Positions 39,495 through 47,475 of a DNA stretch of 47,475 nucleotides are shown here, piece after piece. Origin of the DNA: an uncultured Prevotellaceae bacterium (GTDB lineage Bacteria > Bacteroidota > Bacteroidia > Bacteroidales > Bacteroidaceae); the NCBI GenBank assembly GCA_946185285.1, contig CAMHIS010000013.1:1-47475 (forward strand), in the 5' to 3' direction. The position numbers and the translations under genes are program-made. Every line of letters begins with the position of its first letter. The stretch's first letter is position 1. The notes under the pieces are model-generated. The model worked only from the letters and a program-made list of their open reading frames with translations. It was not told the DNA's origin and did not search any database.

Positions 39495-41084
39495 CTTCTG
39501 CTCTTTCAAATGGCGCTGCAGCGTCTGCATGCACTCGCGGCGCGGGATGATGACACTCGTTCCCTTGTAGTTGATTTCGTCGCGGATGGTCTGCGTAATC
39601 TCCGGCATGTTCTTCGGCAGGGGAACGACCACCTTCAGGTGCTCGTCGCTCAGGCCCAAGCCGCGGCAGATGGCCTCGAACTTGTTGGTGCCGGCAGAGT
39701 CCTGACCGCCCGTCATGCCCGTCGTCAGGTTGTCGCTGATGATGACGGTGATGTTGGCGTTCTCGTTGATGGCATCGAGCAGGCCCGTCATGCCGCTATG
39801 GGTAAACGTGGAGTCGCCGATGATGGCTACTGCGGGCCACTGACCGGCGTCGGCAGCACCCTTGGCCATTGTAATCGAGGCACCCATGTCGACGCACGAG
39901 TGGATGGCGCGGAACGGGGGCAGGAAGCCCAGCGTGTAGCAGCCGATGTCGCCGAAGACGCGCGGATTGTCGTACTCCTTCAAAACCTCGTTCAGCGCGG
40001 CGTAGACATCGCGGTGGCCGCAGCCCTGACAGAGTGCGGGCGGACGCGGAGCCACGTCGGCACACGGGTCGAAGCACTGGCCCACCTCCATGCCGAGGGC
40101 CTTCTTCACGAAGTCGGGGTTCAGCTCGCCCGTGCGGGGCAGCGTGCCGTCGAGCTTGCCGTGAACGTTCTTCAGGTCGTAGACGCCGCGGACGATGTCC
40201 TCGATGAAGGGCTGGCCCTCCTCGACGATGAGCACCTGCTGGCACTCGTCCATGAGGCGGCGCACCAGCTGCTTCGGCAGCGGGTACTGCGAAATCTTCA
40301 GGATGGGGTAGGGGCAGCCGTCGGGGAAGCACTCCATGACGTAGTTGTAGCCGATGCCGCTGGCCAGTATGCCGAGCTTCTTGTCGGTGCCTTCCTTATA
40401 TATATTATAAGGAGAGCCTGCGGCGTCCTGCTCCAGCTGAGCCTGCTGGGCGGTGACGATGTCGTTGCGTTTCTTGGCGTTGGCGGGCAGCAGCACCCAG
40501 TTGGCGGCTACGGCGTTGTAGTTCAGGGCGTTCTGTTGACGTGGTACGTCAACACACTGGACGACGGCGCGGCTGTGGGCCATGCGGGTGGTGACGCGCA
40601 TGAGCACCGGCAGGCAGATGCGCTCCGAGTAGTCGAAGGCGGCGGCCATCATGTCGTAGGCCTCCTGCTGGCTCGACGGTTCGAAAGTCGGGATGAGGGC
40701 AAACTTGCCGTAGAAGCGTGAGTCCTGCTCGTCCTGAGAGGAGTGCATCGACGGGTCGTCGGCCACCAAGACCACGACGCCGCCGTTGACGCCCGTCATG
40801 CCGCTGTTGACAAACGGGTCGGCGCAGACGTTCAGTCCGACGTGCTTCATGCAGACCATTGAGCGCTTGCCCATGAACGACATGCCCAGTGCGGCCTCCA
40901 TAGCCGTCTTCTCGTTGGTACTCCAGCGGCAGTGTACGCCGCGCTCCTTGGCCAGGGCGTTACCCTGAATAAACTCTGTAATCTCAGTCGACGGCGTGCC
41001 CGGGTATGCATACACACCAGAGAGTCCGGCGTGCAGTGCTCCTAAGGCAATGGCCTCGTCGCCTAATAATAGTTTCTTTTCCAT
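39456..41084 (-). CDS. iorA: Indolepyruvate oxidoreductase subunit alpha
   Basis: The 542-residue protein has the pyruvate-oxidoreductase N-terminal domain (LSGVYAYPGTPSTEITEFI) and the thiamine-diphosphate domain (ALCQGCGHRDVYAAL, GDIGCYTLGFLPPF, IGDSTFTHSGMTGLLDAINE, ISDNLTTGMTGGQDS). The C-terminal 2x[4Fe-4S] ferredoxin domain of archaeal IorA is absent, so electrons must pass to a separate carrier. The last ten residues (QPIPKGGESK) are encoded by the right end of the palindromic element at 39345-39494. Flanking repeat elements lie on both sides of the gene. Confidence 0.93.
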   Translation of the reverse strand: MEKKLLLGDEAIALGALHAGLSGVYAYPGTPSTEITEFIQGNALAKERGVHCRWSTNEKTAMEAALGMSFMGKRSMVCMKHVGLNVCADPFVNSGMTGVNGGVVVLVADDPSMHSSQDEQDSRFYGKFALIPTFEPSSQQEAYDMMAAAFDYSERICLPVLMRVTTRMAHSRAVVQCVDVPRQQNALNYNAVAANWVLLPANAKKRNDIVTAQQAQLEQDAAGSPYNIYKEGTDKKLGILASGIGYNYVMECFPDGCPYPILKISQYPLPKQLVRRLMDECQQVLIVEEGQPFIEDIVRGVYDLKNVHGKLDGTLPRTGELNPDFVKKALGMEVGQCFDPCADVAPRPPALCQGCGHRDVYAALNEVLKEYDNPRVFGDIGCYTLGFLPPFRAIHSCVDMGASITMAKGAADAGQWPAVAIIGDSTFTHSGMTGLLDAINENANITVIISDNLTTGMTGGQDSAGTNKFEAICRGLGLSDEHLKVVVPLPKNMPEITQTIRDEINYKGTSVIIPRRECMQTLQRHLKEQKKAQPIPKGGESK

Positions 41085-41091
41085 AGATTTT

Positions 41092-41287
41092 AAAGCCCAC
41101 CCAAGCCCTCCCCAAGGGAGGGATGTTTTTATTACATGTTTAGGTGTTGTGGCTCTCCAAATATATTAAATGATTAATAATTGTACCTTGTAAGAATCTG
41201 TGCTCATTCTGTATTAAACACCCCTCCCTTGGGGAAAGGCTACGGGTAGGCGAGCCTCGCTCGGGAATGGGGCAGGGGGGTGGGCTT
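41092..41287. repeat. MITE-like palindromic element upstream of iorA
   Basis: Perfect 10-bp terminal inverted repeats AAGCCCACCC (41093-41102) and GGGTGGGCTT (41278-41287) bound a 196-nt unit. Inside are the stem CCCTCCC/GGGAGGG (41106-41122), an AT-rich middle, the stem CCCCTCCCTTGGGG (41221-41234) and GCGAGCCTCGC (41250-41260). The right end abuts the stop codon of the ROK kinase gene. No coding capacity is present. A minus-strand -7 element (41158-41165) lies in the middle. Confidence 0.75.
41158..41165 (-). promoter_or_regulatory. Putative -7 element for iorA inside the repeat element
   Basis: The minus strand reads TATATTTG (TAnnTTTG consensus), 73 nt before the iorA ATG. The AT-rich setting makes chance occurrence possible. 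Confidence 0.35.
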
Positions 41288-42273
41288 CAGATTTCCCACC
41301 CGATGGCCGAGGCACCGAGCACGGCGGCTGAGGCACCGTCGAGACCGCTCACCAGGAACTGGGCCTTGCCGCGGAAAATCTGCATGACGTGGGCGTCGTA
41401 GGCCTCGCGGATGGGCTTCATAATCAGCTCGCCGGCCTTCACCATACCACCGAAGAAGATGAATGCCTCGGGCGAAGAGAATGCCGTGAAGTCGGCGCAG
41501 GCCTCGCCCAGCATCTTGCCTGTGAACTGGTATATCTCGTTGGCCAGCTCGTCGCCCTTGCCGGCGGCAATGCTGACGTCGAGCGACGTGATGTCCTCGG
41601 GATTCATCTCGCGCAGCAGCGACGGACGGGTGGTCTTGGCCAGCATCTCACGGGCAGTGCGGGCCACACCCGTTGCCGAGCAGTAAGCTTCAAGGCAGCC
41701 CGTACGGCCACAGCCGCAGCTGCGACCCTCAGCGCCGCGTACCATCGTGACGTGGCCCAGCTCGCCGGCAAAGCCATCGTGGCCGTAGAGCAGCTGGCCG
41801 TTCACCACGATGCCGCTACCCACGCCTGTACCTAAGGTAATGACGATGAAGTTCTTCATGCCGCGGGCAACGCCGTAGACCATCTCGCCCAGGGCGGCAG
41901 CATTAGCGTCGTTGGTCAGTGCCACGGGAATGCCTCCCAGACGGTCGCTGAACATCTTGGCCAGGGGCACGACATTGTCGTGGGCCCAAGGCAGGTTGGG
42001 TGCAAACTCGATGGTGCCATTATAGTAGTTGCCGTTGGGCGCACCGATGCCCATAGCCTTAATCTTCTCCAGACCGCCCACCTGCTCGATGATTACCTGC
42101 AGGGCTTCCACACAGGCATCGACGTAGGCTTCGGCCGAAGTGTAGCCGCCGGTCTTGATGGCAGTCGTGGCCTTTATCTCGCCGCGGGCGTCGACAATTC
42201 CAAACACGGAGTTCGTGCCTCCTAAGTCCAAGCCAATCACGTATGGCTTCATCACTTGCTGTTCGTTCATCAT
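41287..42273 (-). CDS. ROK-family sugar kinase (glucokinase-like)
   Basis: The 328-residue protein has the phosphate-binding motif DLGGTN (16-21), the catalytic Asp of NDANAA (Asp122), TLGTGVGSGIVVNGQ, and the ROK zinc motif GHVTMVRGAEGRSCGCGRTG with His174, Cys186, Cys188 and Cys193. It phosphorylates glucose or a related hexose with ATP. There is no N-terminal winged helix, so it is an enzyme rather than a NagC-type repressor. It lies 36 nt after glmM in the same direction. The exact sugar is not determined. Confidence 0.92.
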   Translation of the reverse strand: MMNEQQVMKPYVIGLDLGGTNSVFGIVDARGEIKATTAIKTGGYTSAEAYVDACVEALQVIIEQVGGLEKIKAMGIGAPNGNYYNGTIEFAPNLPWAHDNVVPLAKMFSDRLGGIPVALTNDANAAALGEMVYGVARGMKNFIVITLGTGVGSGIVVNGQLLYGHDGFAGELGHVTMVRGAEGRSCGCGRTGCLEAYCSATGVARTAREMLAKTTRPSLLREMNPEDITSLDVSIAAGKGDELANEIYQFTGKMLGEACADFTAFSSPEAFIFFGGMVKAGELIMKPIREAYDAHVMQIFRGKAQFLVSGLDGASAAVLGASAIGWEI

Positions 42274-42309
42274 AGTCTTATGCTTTTTTATTGGTTTTTT
42301 ATTGCATTG

Positions 42310-43728
42310 TTAAACTGATTGCATGTCGTAGACCACCTGCATGAGGCGCTTGCCAAGCTCGTCGGCCTGCTCCATCGTCTGTGCTTCGCTGTAGACTCGG
42401 ATGATGGGCTCGGTATTCGATTTGCGCAGGTGTACCCAGCGGTCGGGGAAGTCTATCTTCACACCGTCGATGTCGTTGACAACGGCCGACGGGTCGCCTT
42501 GGAACATCTCCTTGACTTTGACAAGAATGGTATCGACGTCAGTCTCCGGGGTCAGGTCAATACGGTTCTTGGCTATCTGGTAGTCGGGGAACGTGCGGCG
42601 CAGTTCGCTGACCGTGCAGCCCTTCTGGGCAAGGCTCGACAGGAAGAGTGCTATGCCAACAAGGGCATCGCGTCCATAGTGACTTTCGGGGTAGATGACA
42701 CCGCCGTTGCCCTCGCCGCCGATGACTGCCCCCACTTCCTTCATCTTCGTGGTGACGTTGACTTCGCCGACGGCTGCAGCAGCGTATGAGCCGCCGTGAC
42801 GCTCGGTGACGTCGCGCAGGGCGCGGGTGCTGCTGAGGTTGGAGACGGTGAAAGCCCCACCTACGGCCCCCGAGGGGGCTTCATTTGCTTGCGACAGGGG
42901 GGCTGACAATACATAGTCGGCCACTGAGACCAGCGTGTACTCCTCGCCGAACATCGTACCGTCTTCGCAGATGAAGGCGAGGCGGTCGACGTCGGGGTCG
43001 ACTACGATGCCCAGGTCGAAGCCGCCTTTCCGCATACGGTCCATAATGCCGCCAAGATTCTTTTCCAACGGCTCGGGATTGTGGGCAAACTGGCCTGTGC
43101 AGTAGCCGTTGAGTATCTCGTAATCGACGCCGAGGGCCTGGAAAAGCTGTGGCAGGATGATGCCGCCGACCGAGTTGATGGTATCGGCACAGACGCGGAA
43201 CTTCCGATTACGGATAGCCGCAGCGTCGGTCAGTCGCAACTGAAGTACGGCGTCTACGTGGCGCTGGTTCATGGTGTCGTCGTGGATAACGTGCCCCAAC
43301 TGTTCGACGGGAGCGTAGTCGAAGTCTTCGGCTTCGGCTATGCGCAGCACCTCGGCCCCGTCGGCAGCCGTCAGGAACTCGCCCTCGCTGTTCAACAGCT
43401 TTAAGGCGTTCCACTGTGTCGGATTGTGTGAGGCGGTGATGATGATGCCGCCGTCGGCCTTTTGCCAGCGCACTGCCAGCTCTGTGGTCGGCGTGGTGGC
43501 AAGTCCGATGTCGATAACCTCATAGCCCATGCCGACGAGGGTGCCGCAGACGATGTCGCGGACCATAGGGCCGGAGATGCGACCGTCGCGTCCGACGACA
43601 ATCTTTTTGCCGCCAATGAATGTGGCGTAAGCTGTTGTGAATTTAACGATGTCTAACGGGTTCAGTGTGTCGCCCGTGTGTCCGCCGATGGTGCCGCGGA
43701 TGCCGGAAATGGATTTTATGAGTGTCAT
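42310..43728 (-). CDS. glmM: Phosphoglucosamine mutase / phosphohexomutase
   Basis: The 472-residue alpha-D-phosphohexomutase has the phosphoserine loop TASHNP (Ser100), the metal loop DPDVDR (244-249), the sugar loop GEGNGG and the phosphate-binding RKSNTEPIIRVY. It interconverts glucosamine 6-phosphate and 1-phosphate for cell-wall precursor synthesis; phosphomannomutase activity is an alternative. Residues 275-293 (SAPLSQANEAPSGAVGGAF) replace a much shorter loop I expect between ADYVL and TVSNLSSTRAL, and they are encoded by a GC-rich palindromic repeat. The gene lies 50 nt after the DUF4827 gene, with a pyrimidine-rich spacer. Confidence 0.92.
   Translation of the reverse strand: MTLIKSISGIRGTIGGHTGDTLNPLDIVKFTTAYATFIGGKKIVVGRDGRISGPMVRDIVCGTLVGMGYEVIDIGLATTPTTELAVRWQKADGGIIITASHNPTQWNALKLLNSEGEFLTAADGAEVLRIAEAEDFDYAPVEQLGHVIHDDTMNQRHVDAVLQLRLTDAAAIRNRKFRVCADTINSVGGIILPQLFQALGVDYEILNGYCTGQFAHNPEPLEKNLGGIMDRMRKGGFDLGIVVDPDVDRLAFICEDGTMFGEEYTLVSVADYVLSAPLSQANEAPSGAVGGAFTVSNLSSTRALRDVTERHGGSYAAAAVGEVNVTTKMKEVGAVIGGEGNGGVIYPESHYGRDALVGIALFLSSLAQKGCTVSELRRTFPDYQIAKNRIDLTPETDVDTILVKVKEMFQGDPSAVVNDIDGVKIDFPDRWVHLRKSNTEPIIRVYSEAQTMEQADELGKRLMQVVYDMQSV
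42850..42906. repeat. Palindromic repeat inserted in the glmM coding sequence
   Basis: AGCCCC (42853-42858) pairs with GGGGCT (42899-42904), and inside it GCCCCC (42866-42871) faces GGGGGC (42874-42879). The 57-nt block equals 19 codons and keeps the frame. It resembles the AAGCCC-bounded repeats around iorA. Confidence 0.65.
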
Positions 43729-43778
43729 TGTGTTTTTTGCTTTTTACCTTTTTACTTTCTTACCTTCTTTTTTACCCT

Positions 43779-44402
43779 CTATCGTCCTCTTTGGAATGTG
43801 ATGTCATAATAATAAGGTATGACGTTCGATTTGGCGTTCTGGGTAGTACCCTGCGAGTGGGGCACAATCAGTTTCACCCGGGCCAGTTCGTCGTCGGGCT
43901 TGGTCAGGCGGCCGATGTTGACATACTGCAGTGGCACGAGCCATCCCTCAGGCACGCTGGAACCGTAGGCGTTGAGCATGACACCGCTGACGAACGTGGC
44001 ACTGTAGGTACTGCCTGAGCGGGTGACGTTCATGATGTCGGGGTCGAAGATGAAGTAGTAGGCATTGTAGAGCATGGTCGTGTCTTGTATGCTCTTCTCA
44101 ACAAAGCGGCAGAGGACGCTCAGCGTCTCGCCGTCCTTGATTTTCTCTCCACAGCCCTTACGCACAATCTGCATGTAGACGCCGCTCTTGTCCAAGTAGA
44201 CGAACTGCTTGTCGCCTATGGTCAAGTCGCCCTGAGCATGGAACTGTGACTCCCTGATGACGACGAAGCCGGAGTCGGAGATAAAACGCTCGATATTGTC
44301 GCGCTCCTTTTCCTTCAGTTCACCGTAAGTCTCGTAGTCATTGCAGGCAGCCGACAGAAGGACGGCTGCAAGCACAATTAGTGTATAGATGGTCTTTCTC
44401 AT
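43779..44402 (-). CDS. DUF4827-like lipoprotein
   Basis: From the ATG at 44402 the protein has 207 residues with lipobox LSAAC (Cys20). The rest includes DNIERFISDSGFVVI, VYMQIVRKGCGEKIKDGETL and LNAYGSSVPEGWLVPLQYV. The pattern matches Bacteroidetes DUF4827, which has an FKBP-like fold; isomerase activity is not assured. A GTG two codons upstream is rejected as less likely. It heads a probable operon with glmM and the ROK kinase. Confidence 0.85.
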   Translation of the reverse strand: MRKTIYTLIVLAAVLLSAACNDYETYGELKEKERDNIERFISDSGFVVIRESQFHAQGDLTIGDKQFVYLDKSGVYMQIVRKGCGEKIKDGETLSVLCRFVEKSIQDTTMLYNAYYFIFDPDIMNVTRSGSTYSATFVSGVMLNAYGSSVPEGWLVPLQYVNIGRLTKPDDELARVKLIVPHSQGTTQNAKSNVIPYYYDITFQRGR

Positions 44403-44427
44403 ATCCACGTGATTGTAATTTCGGCTG

Positions 44428-44435
44428 CAAAATTA
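44428..44435 (-). promoter_or_regulatory. Putative -7 promoter element of the DUF4827-glmM-ROK operon
   Basis: The minus strand reads TAATTTTG, 25 nt before the ATG at 44402. Confidence 0.5.
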
Positions 44436-44478
44436 CGAAAAAGAAATGAGAAGCGGGAAGCGGAAGTGAAAAACTTTC

Positions 44479-46425
44479 TTAAAAGCCATGCGTACGCAGT
44501 GTACGCATGGCGTTGAGAACGGCTAAGACGGTGACACCGACATCGGCAAAGACCGCAAGCCACATGGTAGCTATGCCGAAAGCAGCCAGCAACAGGACGG
44601 CCACCTTGACGCCGATGGCGAACCACACGTTTTGGCGGGCGATGGCCAGTGTGCGGCGGGCGATGCGGATGGCCAGCGCTATCTTCGACGGCTGGTCGTC
44701 CATCAGCACCACGTCGGCAGCCTCTATGGCAGCATCGCTGCCCAAGCCTCCCATCGCTATGCCCACGTCGGCGCGTGCCAGTACTGGCGCATCGTTGATG
44801 CCGTCGCCGACGAAAGCCACGCCATTCTGCAATTCTTCAATATACTTGACTTTGTCGGCGGGCAGCAGTCCGGCATGGAACTCGCTGATGCCGAGTTGTC
44901 GGGCTACGTCGGCAGCTACCTCCTGGCGGTCGCCAGTCAGCATGACGGTATGCCTGACGCCAAGCTCATGCAGCTGGGCGACGGCTGAAGCACTGTCGGC
45001 CTTCACCTGGTCGCTGATGACGATGTGGCCGGCATACTGTCCGTCGATGGCCACGTGGATGATGGTACCTGTGTGGGTGCAGTCGTGCCAGCGCGCTCCA
45101 ATGGCGTCCATCATCTTGGCATTGCCGACGCATACTACCTTGCCGCCTACCGTAGCACGGATGCCCTGTCCGGCCACCTCGGTCACGTCGCTGACCTTGC
45201 AGCCGTCTGTAGCCTCGTCGGGGAAGGCATCGCGCAGGGCGGCGCCGATGGGGTGCGTGGAAAAGTGCTCCACGTGGGCGGCGAGATGCAGCAGCTCGTG
45301 CTCCATCTCCGAGCCGGTCTTCTCGCAGCTGCCTTGATGGACGGCCTCGACGTCGAACCGGCCGTGGGTCAGCGTGCCCGTCTTGTCGAAGACGACGGTG
45401 ACAACCTTGGCCAGCTGGTCTATGTGGTTGGCTCCTTTGATAAGGATACCGCGCCTCGAGGCTCCGCCGATACCGCCGAAGAATGTCAGTGGAACGCTCA
45501 GCACCAGAGCACAGGGGCACGAAACGACCAAGAACATCAGGGCGCGATAGAGCCACGTGCTGAAAAGGGTGATAGGTGATAGGTGTTGGGTGATGGCTAT
45601 GAGCAGTGGCGGAACGACGGCCAGGGCGATGGCGGCTACGACAACCACCGGTGTGTAGATGCGAGCAAATCGGGTGATGAATGCCTCGCTCTTCGACTTG
45701 TGCTCGTTGGCGTGTTCCACAAGGTCGATGATTTTCGAGACGGTGCTCTCGCCAAAGACCTTCGTTGTCCGCACTTTCAAAACGCCCGACAGATTGACAC
45801 AGCCCGAGACAACCTCGTCGCCGACAGTCACGTCGCGGGGGACGCTCTCGCCCGTCAGGGCTATTGTGTTCAGCGCTGATGTACCGCTAACGACGACACC
45901 GTCGAGCGGCACCTTCTCGCCAGGACGAATGACGATGGTCTGGCCTATGCCGACCGCTTCCGGGCTGACGTCTTTCTCACCTAAGTGTACAATGTCAGGC
46001 CGGATGTCCATCAGGTGGGCGATGCCTTCGCGGCTACGGCCTTCAGCATACCCCTCGAACAGTTCGCCTATCTGGAAAAACAGCATGACGAAGACTGCTT
46101 CCGGGAACTGTGTCTCAGCACCCGGCAGAAAGCCGATGCAGAGTGCTCCGACAGTGGCTGCCGACATAAGAAAGTGCTCGTTGAAGGCGTCGCCGTGAGT
46201 GATGCCCTCAACGGCTTCCTTCAGCGTGTCGTGGCCGACGAGCAGGTATGGTACGAGATAGACGAGCAGCAGCTGCCACGTCGGCAGCGACAGACTGTGC
46301 TCAATGATGACTGCACCCACCAACAGAAGGGCTGCGGCGACTATCAGGACGATGCGTCCTTTCCCGCCTTCGTGTTCGTGATGGTGTTCGTGATGGTGTT
46401 CGTGATGGTGATGTGAATGTTCCAT
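44479..46425 (-). CDS. Heavy-metal P1B-type ATPase (Zn/Cd/Pb exporter-like)
   Basis: From the ATG at 46425 the protein has 648 residues. A His/Glu-rich metal-binding N terminus (MEHSHHHHEHHHEHHHEHEG) replaces the usual HMA domain. It has the TGES actuator motif (191-194), the intramembrane CPC of SCPCALVLS (303-305), the phosphorylation site DKTGT (Asp347), the STHPIG nucleotide motif and GDGINDAPVLARADVGIAMG. A longer frame to 46536 crosses the -7 element at 46455-46462 and is rejected. CPC plus the His-rich tail favours Zn2+/Cd2+ export. It is divergent from the GH26 gene across a palindromic operator. Confidence 0.93.
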   Translation of the reverse strand: MEHSHHHHEHHHEHHHEHEGGKGRIVLIVAAALLLVGAVIIEHSLSLPTWQLLLVYLVPYLLVGHDTLKEAVEGITHGDAFNEHFLMSAATVGALCIGFLPGAETQFPEAVFVMLFFQIGELFEGYAEGRSREGIAHLMDIRPDIVHLGEKDVSPEAVGIGQTIVIRPGEKVPLDGVVVSGTSALNTIALTGESVPRDVTVGDEVVSGCVNLSGVLKVRTTKVFGESTVSKIIDLVEHANEHKSKSEAFITRFARIYTPVVVVAAIALAVVPPLLIAITQHLSPITLFSTWLYRALMFLVVSCPCALVLSVPLTFFGGIGGASRRGILIKGANHIDQLAKVVTVVFDKTGTLTHGRFDVEAVHQGSCEKTGSEMEHELLHLAAHVEHFSTHPIGAALRDAFPDEATDGCKVSDVTEVAGQGIRATVGGKVVCVGNAKMMDAIGARWHDCTHTGTIIHVAIDGQYAGHIVISDQVKADSASAVAQLHELGVRHTVMLTGDRQEVAADVARQLGISEFHAGLLPADKVKYIEELQNGVAFVGDGINDAPVLARADVGIAMGGLGSDAAIEAADVVLMDDQPSKIALAIRIARRTLAIARQNVWFAIGVKVAVLLLAAFGIATMWLAVFADVGVTVLAVLNAMRTLRTHGF

Positions 46426-46450
46426 ATCTTTTTCCTTATTTCTGAATGAC

Positions 46451-46520
46451 GGTGCAAAGGTACGGACAGTTTCTTGCAACTTGGTTGCAATTATTCCGGA
46501 AAAATTGCTACCTTTGCACC
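46451..46520. promoter_or_regulatory. Divergent promoters with central palindromic operator
   Basis: Perfect 12-bp inverted arms GGTGCAAAGGTA (46451-46462) and TACCTTTGCACC (46509-46520) each carry a -7 element (TACCTTTG). Between them TTGCAAC-TTG-GTTGCAA (46474-46490) is a perfect 7-bp inverted repeat placed where both -33 regions should lie. A metal-responsive repressor of the Fur/Zur type is a reasonable candidate, since one gene is a metal exporter. Confidence 0.6.
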
Positions 46521-46541
46521 GATTAACAACAACCAAGGACT

Positions 46542-47475
46542 ATGAATAAAGCAAAAACAACGCTGATTCTGCTGTTGGCACTCGTGCTCTCAGCAGTGGT
46601 AAATGCCCAGAGCAGGGGTAATAACAATGTCGATACACCTGCCGGAAGACTGGCCGACCGACTGACGAGTATTCAGAAGCGAGGCTATATGGCCGGACAC
46701 CAGGATGACCCGTTCTACGGGCTCACCTGGGAGTGGGAGTACGGGCGCAGTGACATCCGCGAACTTGTTGGCGACTATCCCGCCGTCATGGGCTTTGACT
46801 TGGGCGGCATTGAGATGGGCGATGCCAAGAATCTCGACAGCGTCCCCTTCCTGCGTATCAGGGAACAGCTCATAGCCCATGTGGAGCGCGGCGGTATCGT
46901 CACCCTCAGCTGGCACCCGCGCAACCCGCTGACCGGCGGTACGGCTTGGGATGTTAAGACACCTGGCGTCGTCACCAGCATACTGCCCGGTGGCTCTCAG
47001 CACCAGAAATTCCAGCTGTGGATGCAGCGCGTCGGCGACTTCATCGCTACGCTGAAAGATAGTAAAGGACAGCCAGTACCCATCATCTTCCGACCGTGGC
47101 ACGAGAACAATGGCTCATGGTTCTGGTGGGGACAGAAGAACTGCACCGACCTGGAGTTTCGCAATCTGTGGAACATGCTGCAGGACTACCTCAACGGGCG
47201 GGGCTTCAGCAATCTGCTCTGGAGCTATTCGCCTAATCTGGACGGACAGTGGACCACAGAACGCTTTCTTCAGCGCTATCCCGGCAACAGCCGCGTCACG
47301 CTTGTCGGCGAAGATGCCTACCAATGGGGCACTGAGGCCGATTTCAAGACTGCTGTCAATGCCGACCTCAAGTTCCTCACCGAATTCTCTCGGAAGAATG
47401 ACAAGCTGCTCGCCCTCACTGAGTGCGGCCTGAAGAACATGACCGATACCACTTGGTGGACGCGCGTCCTTATGC
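46542..47475 (+). CDS. GH26 beta-mannanase (3' end outside the window)
   Basis: The frame is open from the ATG at 46542 to the window edge, giving 311 codons. It has a signal peptide (residues 1-22, ending VVNA). GH26 landmarks are AGHQDDPFYG, VMGFDLGGIE, TLSWHPRNPL, the acid/base Glu188 in FRPWHENNGSWFWWG, GEDAYQWG and the nucleophile Glu294 in ALTECG. It would cleave beta-1,4-mannan outside the cytoplasm. The usual length of about 350 or more residues means only the last part is missing. It diverges from the metal ATPase and shares a palindromic promoter with it. Confidence 0.93.
   Translation, partial: MNKAKTTLILLLALVLSAVVNAQSRGNNNVDTPAGRLADRLTSIQKRGYMAGHQDDPFYGLTWEWEYGRSDIRELVGDYPAVMGFDLGGIEMGDAKNLDSVPFLRIREQLIAHVERGGIVTLSWHPRNPLTGGTAWDVKTPGVVTSILPGGSQHQKFQLWMQRVGDFIATLKDSKGQPVPIIFRPWHENNGSWFWWGQKNCTDLEFRNLWNMLQDYLNGRGFSNLLWSYSPNLDGQWTTERFLQRYPGNSRVTLVGEDAYQWGTEADFKTAVNADLKFLTEFSRKNDKLLALTECGLKNMTDTTWWTRVLM

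Noticed and set aside
39486..40721. Long open frame (411 codons) antisense to iorA
   Set aside because: It is Val/Ala/Leu/His-rich shadow coding caused by the GC-rich codon use of iorA; no domain is recognisable.

Overview
The window looks like a chromosomal segment of a Bacteroidales bacterium, most likely Prevotella/Segatella-like. Evidence: many genes are preceded by the Bacteroidetes -7 promoter element (TAnnTTTG) rather than E. coli-type boxes; Bacteroidetes-typical families are present (DUF4421, DUF4835, DUF3127, DUF4249 paired with a TonB receptor, GT117/DUF2723, DUF3098, DUF4827, a BspA-like leucine-rich protein); and the metabolism is that of a gut or oral anaerobe (PPi-dependent phosphofructokinase, indolepyruvate oxidoreductase IorAB). 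No rRNA, tRNA or CRISPR array was seen.

Layout. 1-520: end-cut DUF4421 gene, then a 560-nt gap holding a nested palindromic repeat (TCCGTCAC family). 1081-2652: dnaB. 2669-8929 (minus): dnaN, DnaQ-type exonuclease, DUF4835, recN and a TPR protein, packed as one replication/repair operon. 9091-9513: DUF3127 protein with an SSB-like tail. 9521-15965 (minus): PP2C-like protein, YgiQ radical SAM enzyme, small protein, amidase/xanthan-lyase-like secreted protein, acyltransferase, small protein. 16144-18678: PPi-PFK and a membrane-anchored GH25 lysozyme with a strong hairpin in its first codons. 18685-23000: polyprenol-phosphate glycosyltransferase and a lipoprotein on divergent palindromic promoters, then a DUF4249/TonB receptor pair. 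23301-27931: an unknown two-gene pair, DUF3098, GT117 and a membrane-anchored winged-helix regulator.

28120-34804 is the accessory island. It holds a PD-(D/E)XK-type AAA protein, an ABC-type ATPase plus a TOPRIM/DUF4276-like partner with a 39-codon ORF behind it (a defence-like module), a BspA-like LRR protein ending in a dockerin-like repeat, and a DUF3791 gene followed by a broken DUF3990 gene. In front of the island, at 28147-28304, the first 54 nt of the ATPase gene are fused to the last ~80 nt of the BspA/dockerin gene. This is the scar expected if the cassette was once duplicated in tandem and one copy was then deleted.

34841-47475: DUF2027, NAD synthetase, NhaC antiporter, IorB, IorA, ROK kinase, GlmM, DUF4827, a Zn/Cd-type P-ATPase and a divergent GH26 mannanase cut by the window end. 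A palindromic, GC-rich repeat family (AAGCCCACCC ends, CCCTCCC/GGGAGGG stems) recurs here. Two copies form ~150-200-nt MITE-like units around iorA, and two more lie in frame inside the GT117 and glmM coding sequences.

The most interesting items are the ATPase/TOPRIM cassette with its duplication scar, the repeat family that enters open reading frames, and the PhoB-like direct repeats beside the membrane regulator.
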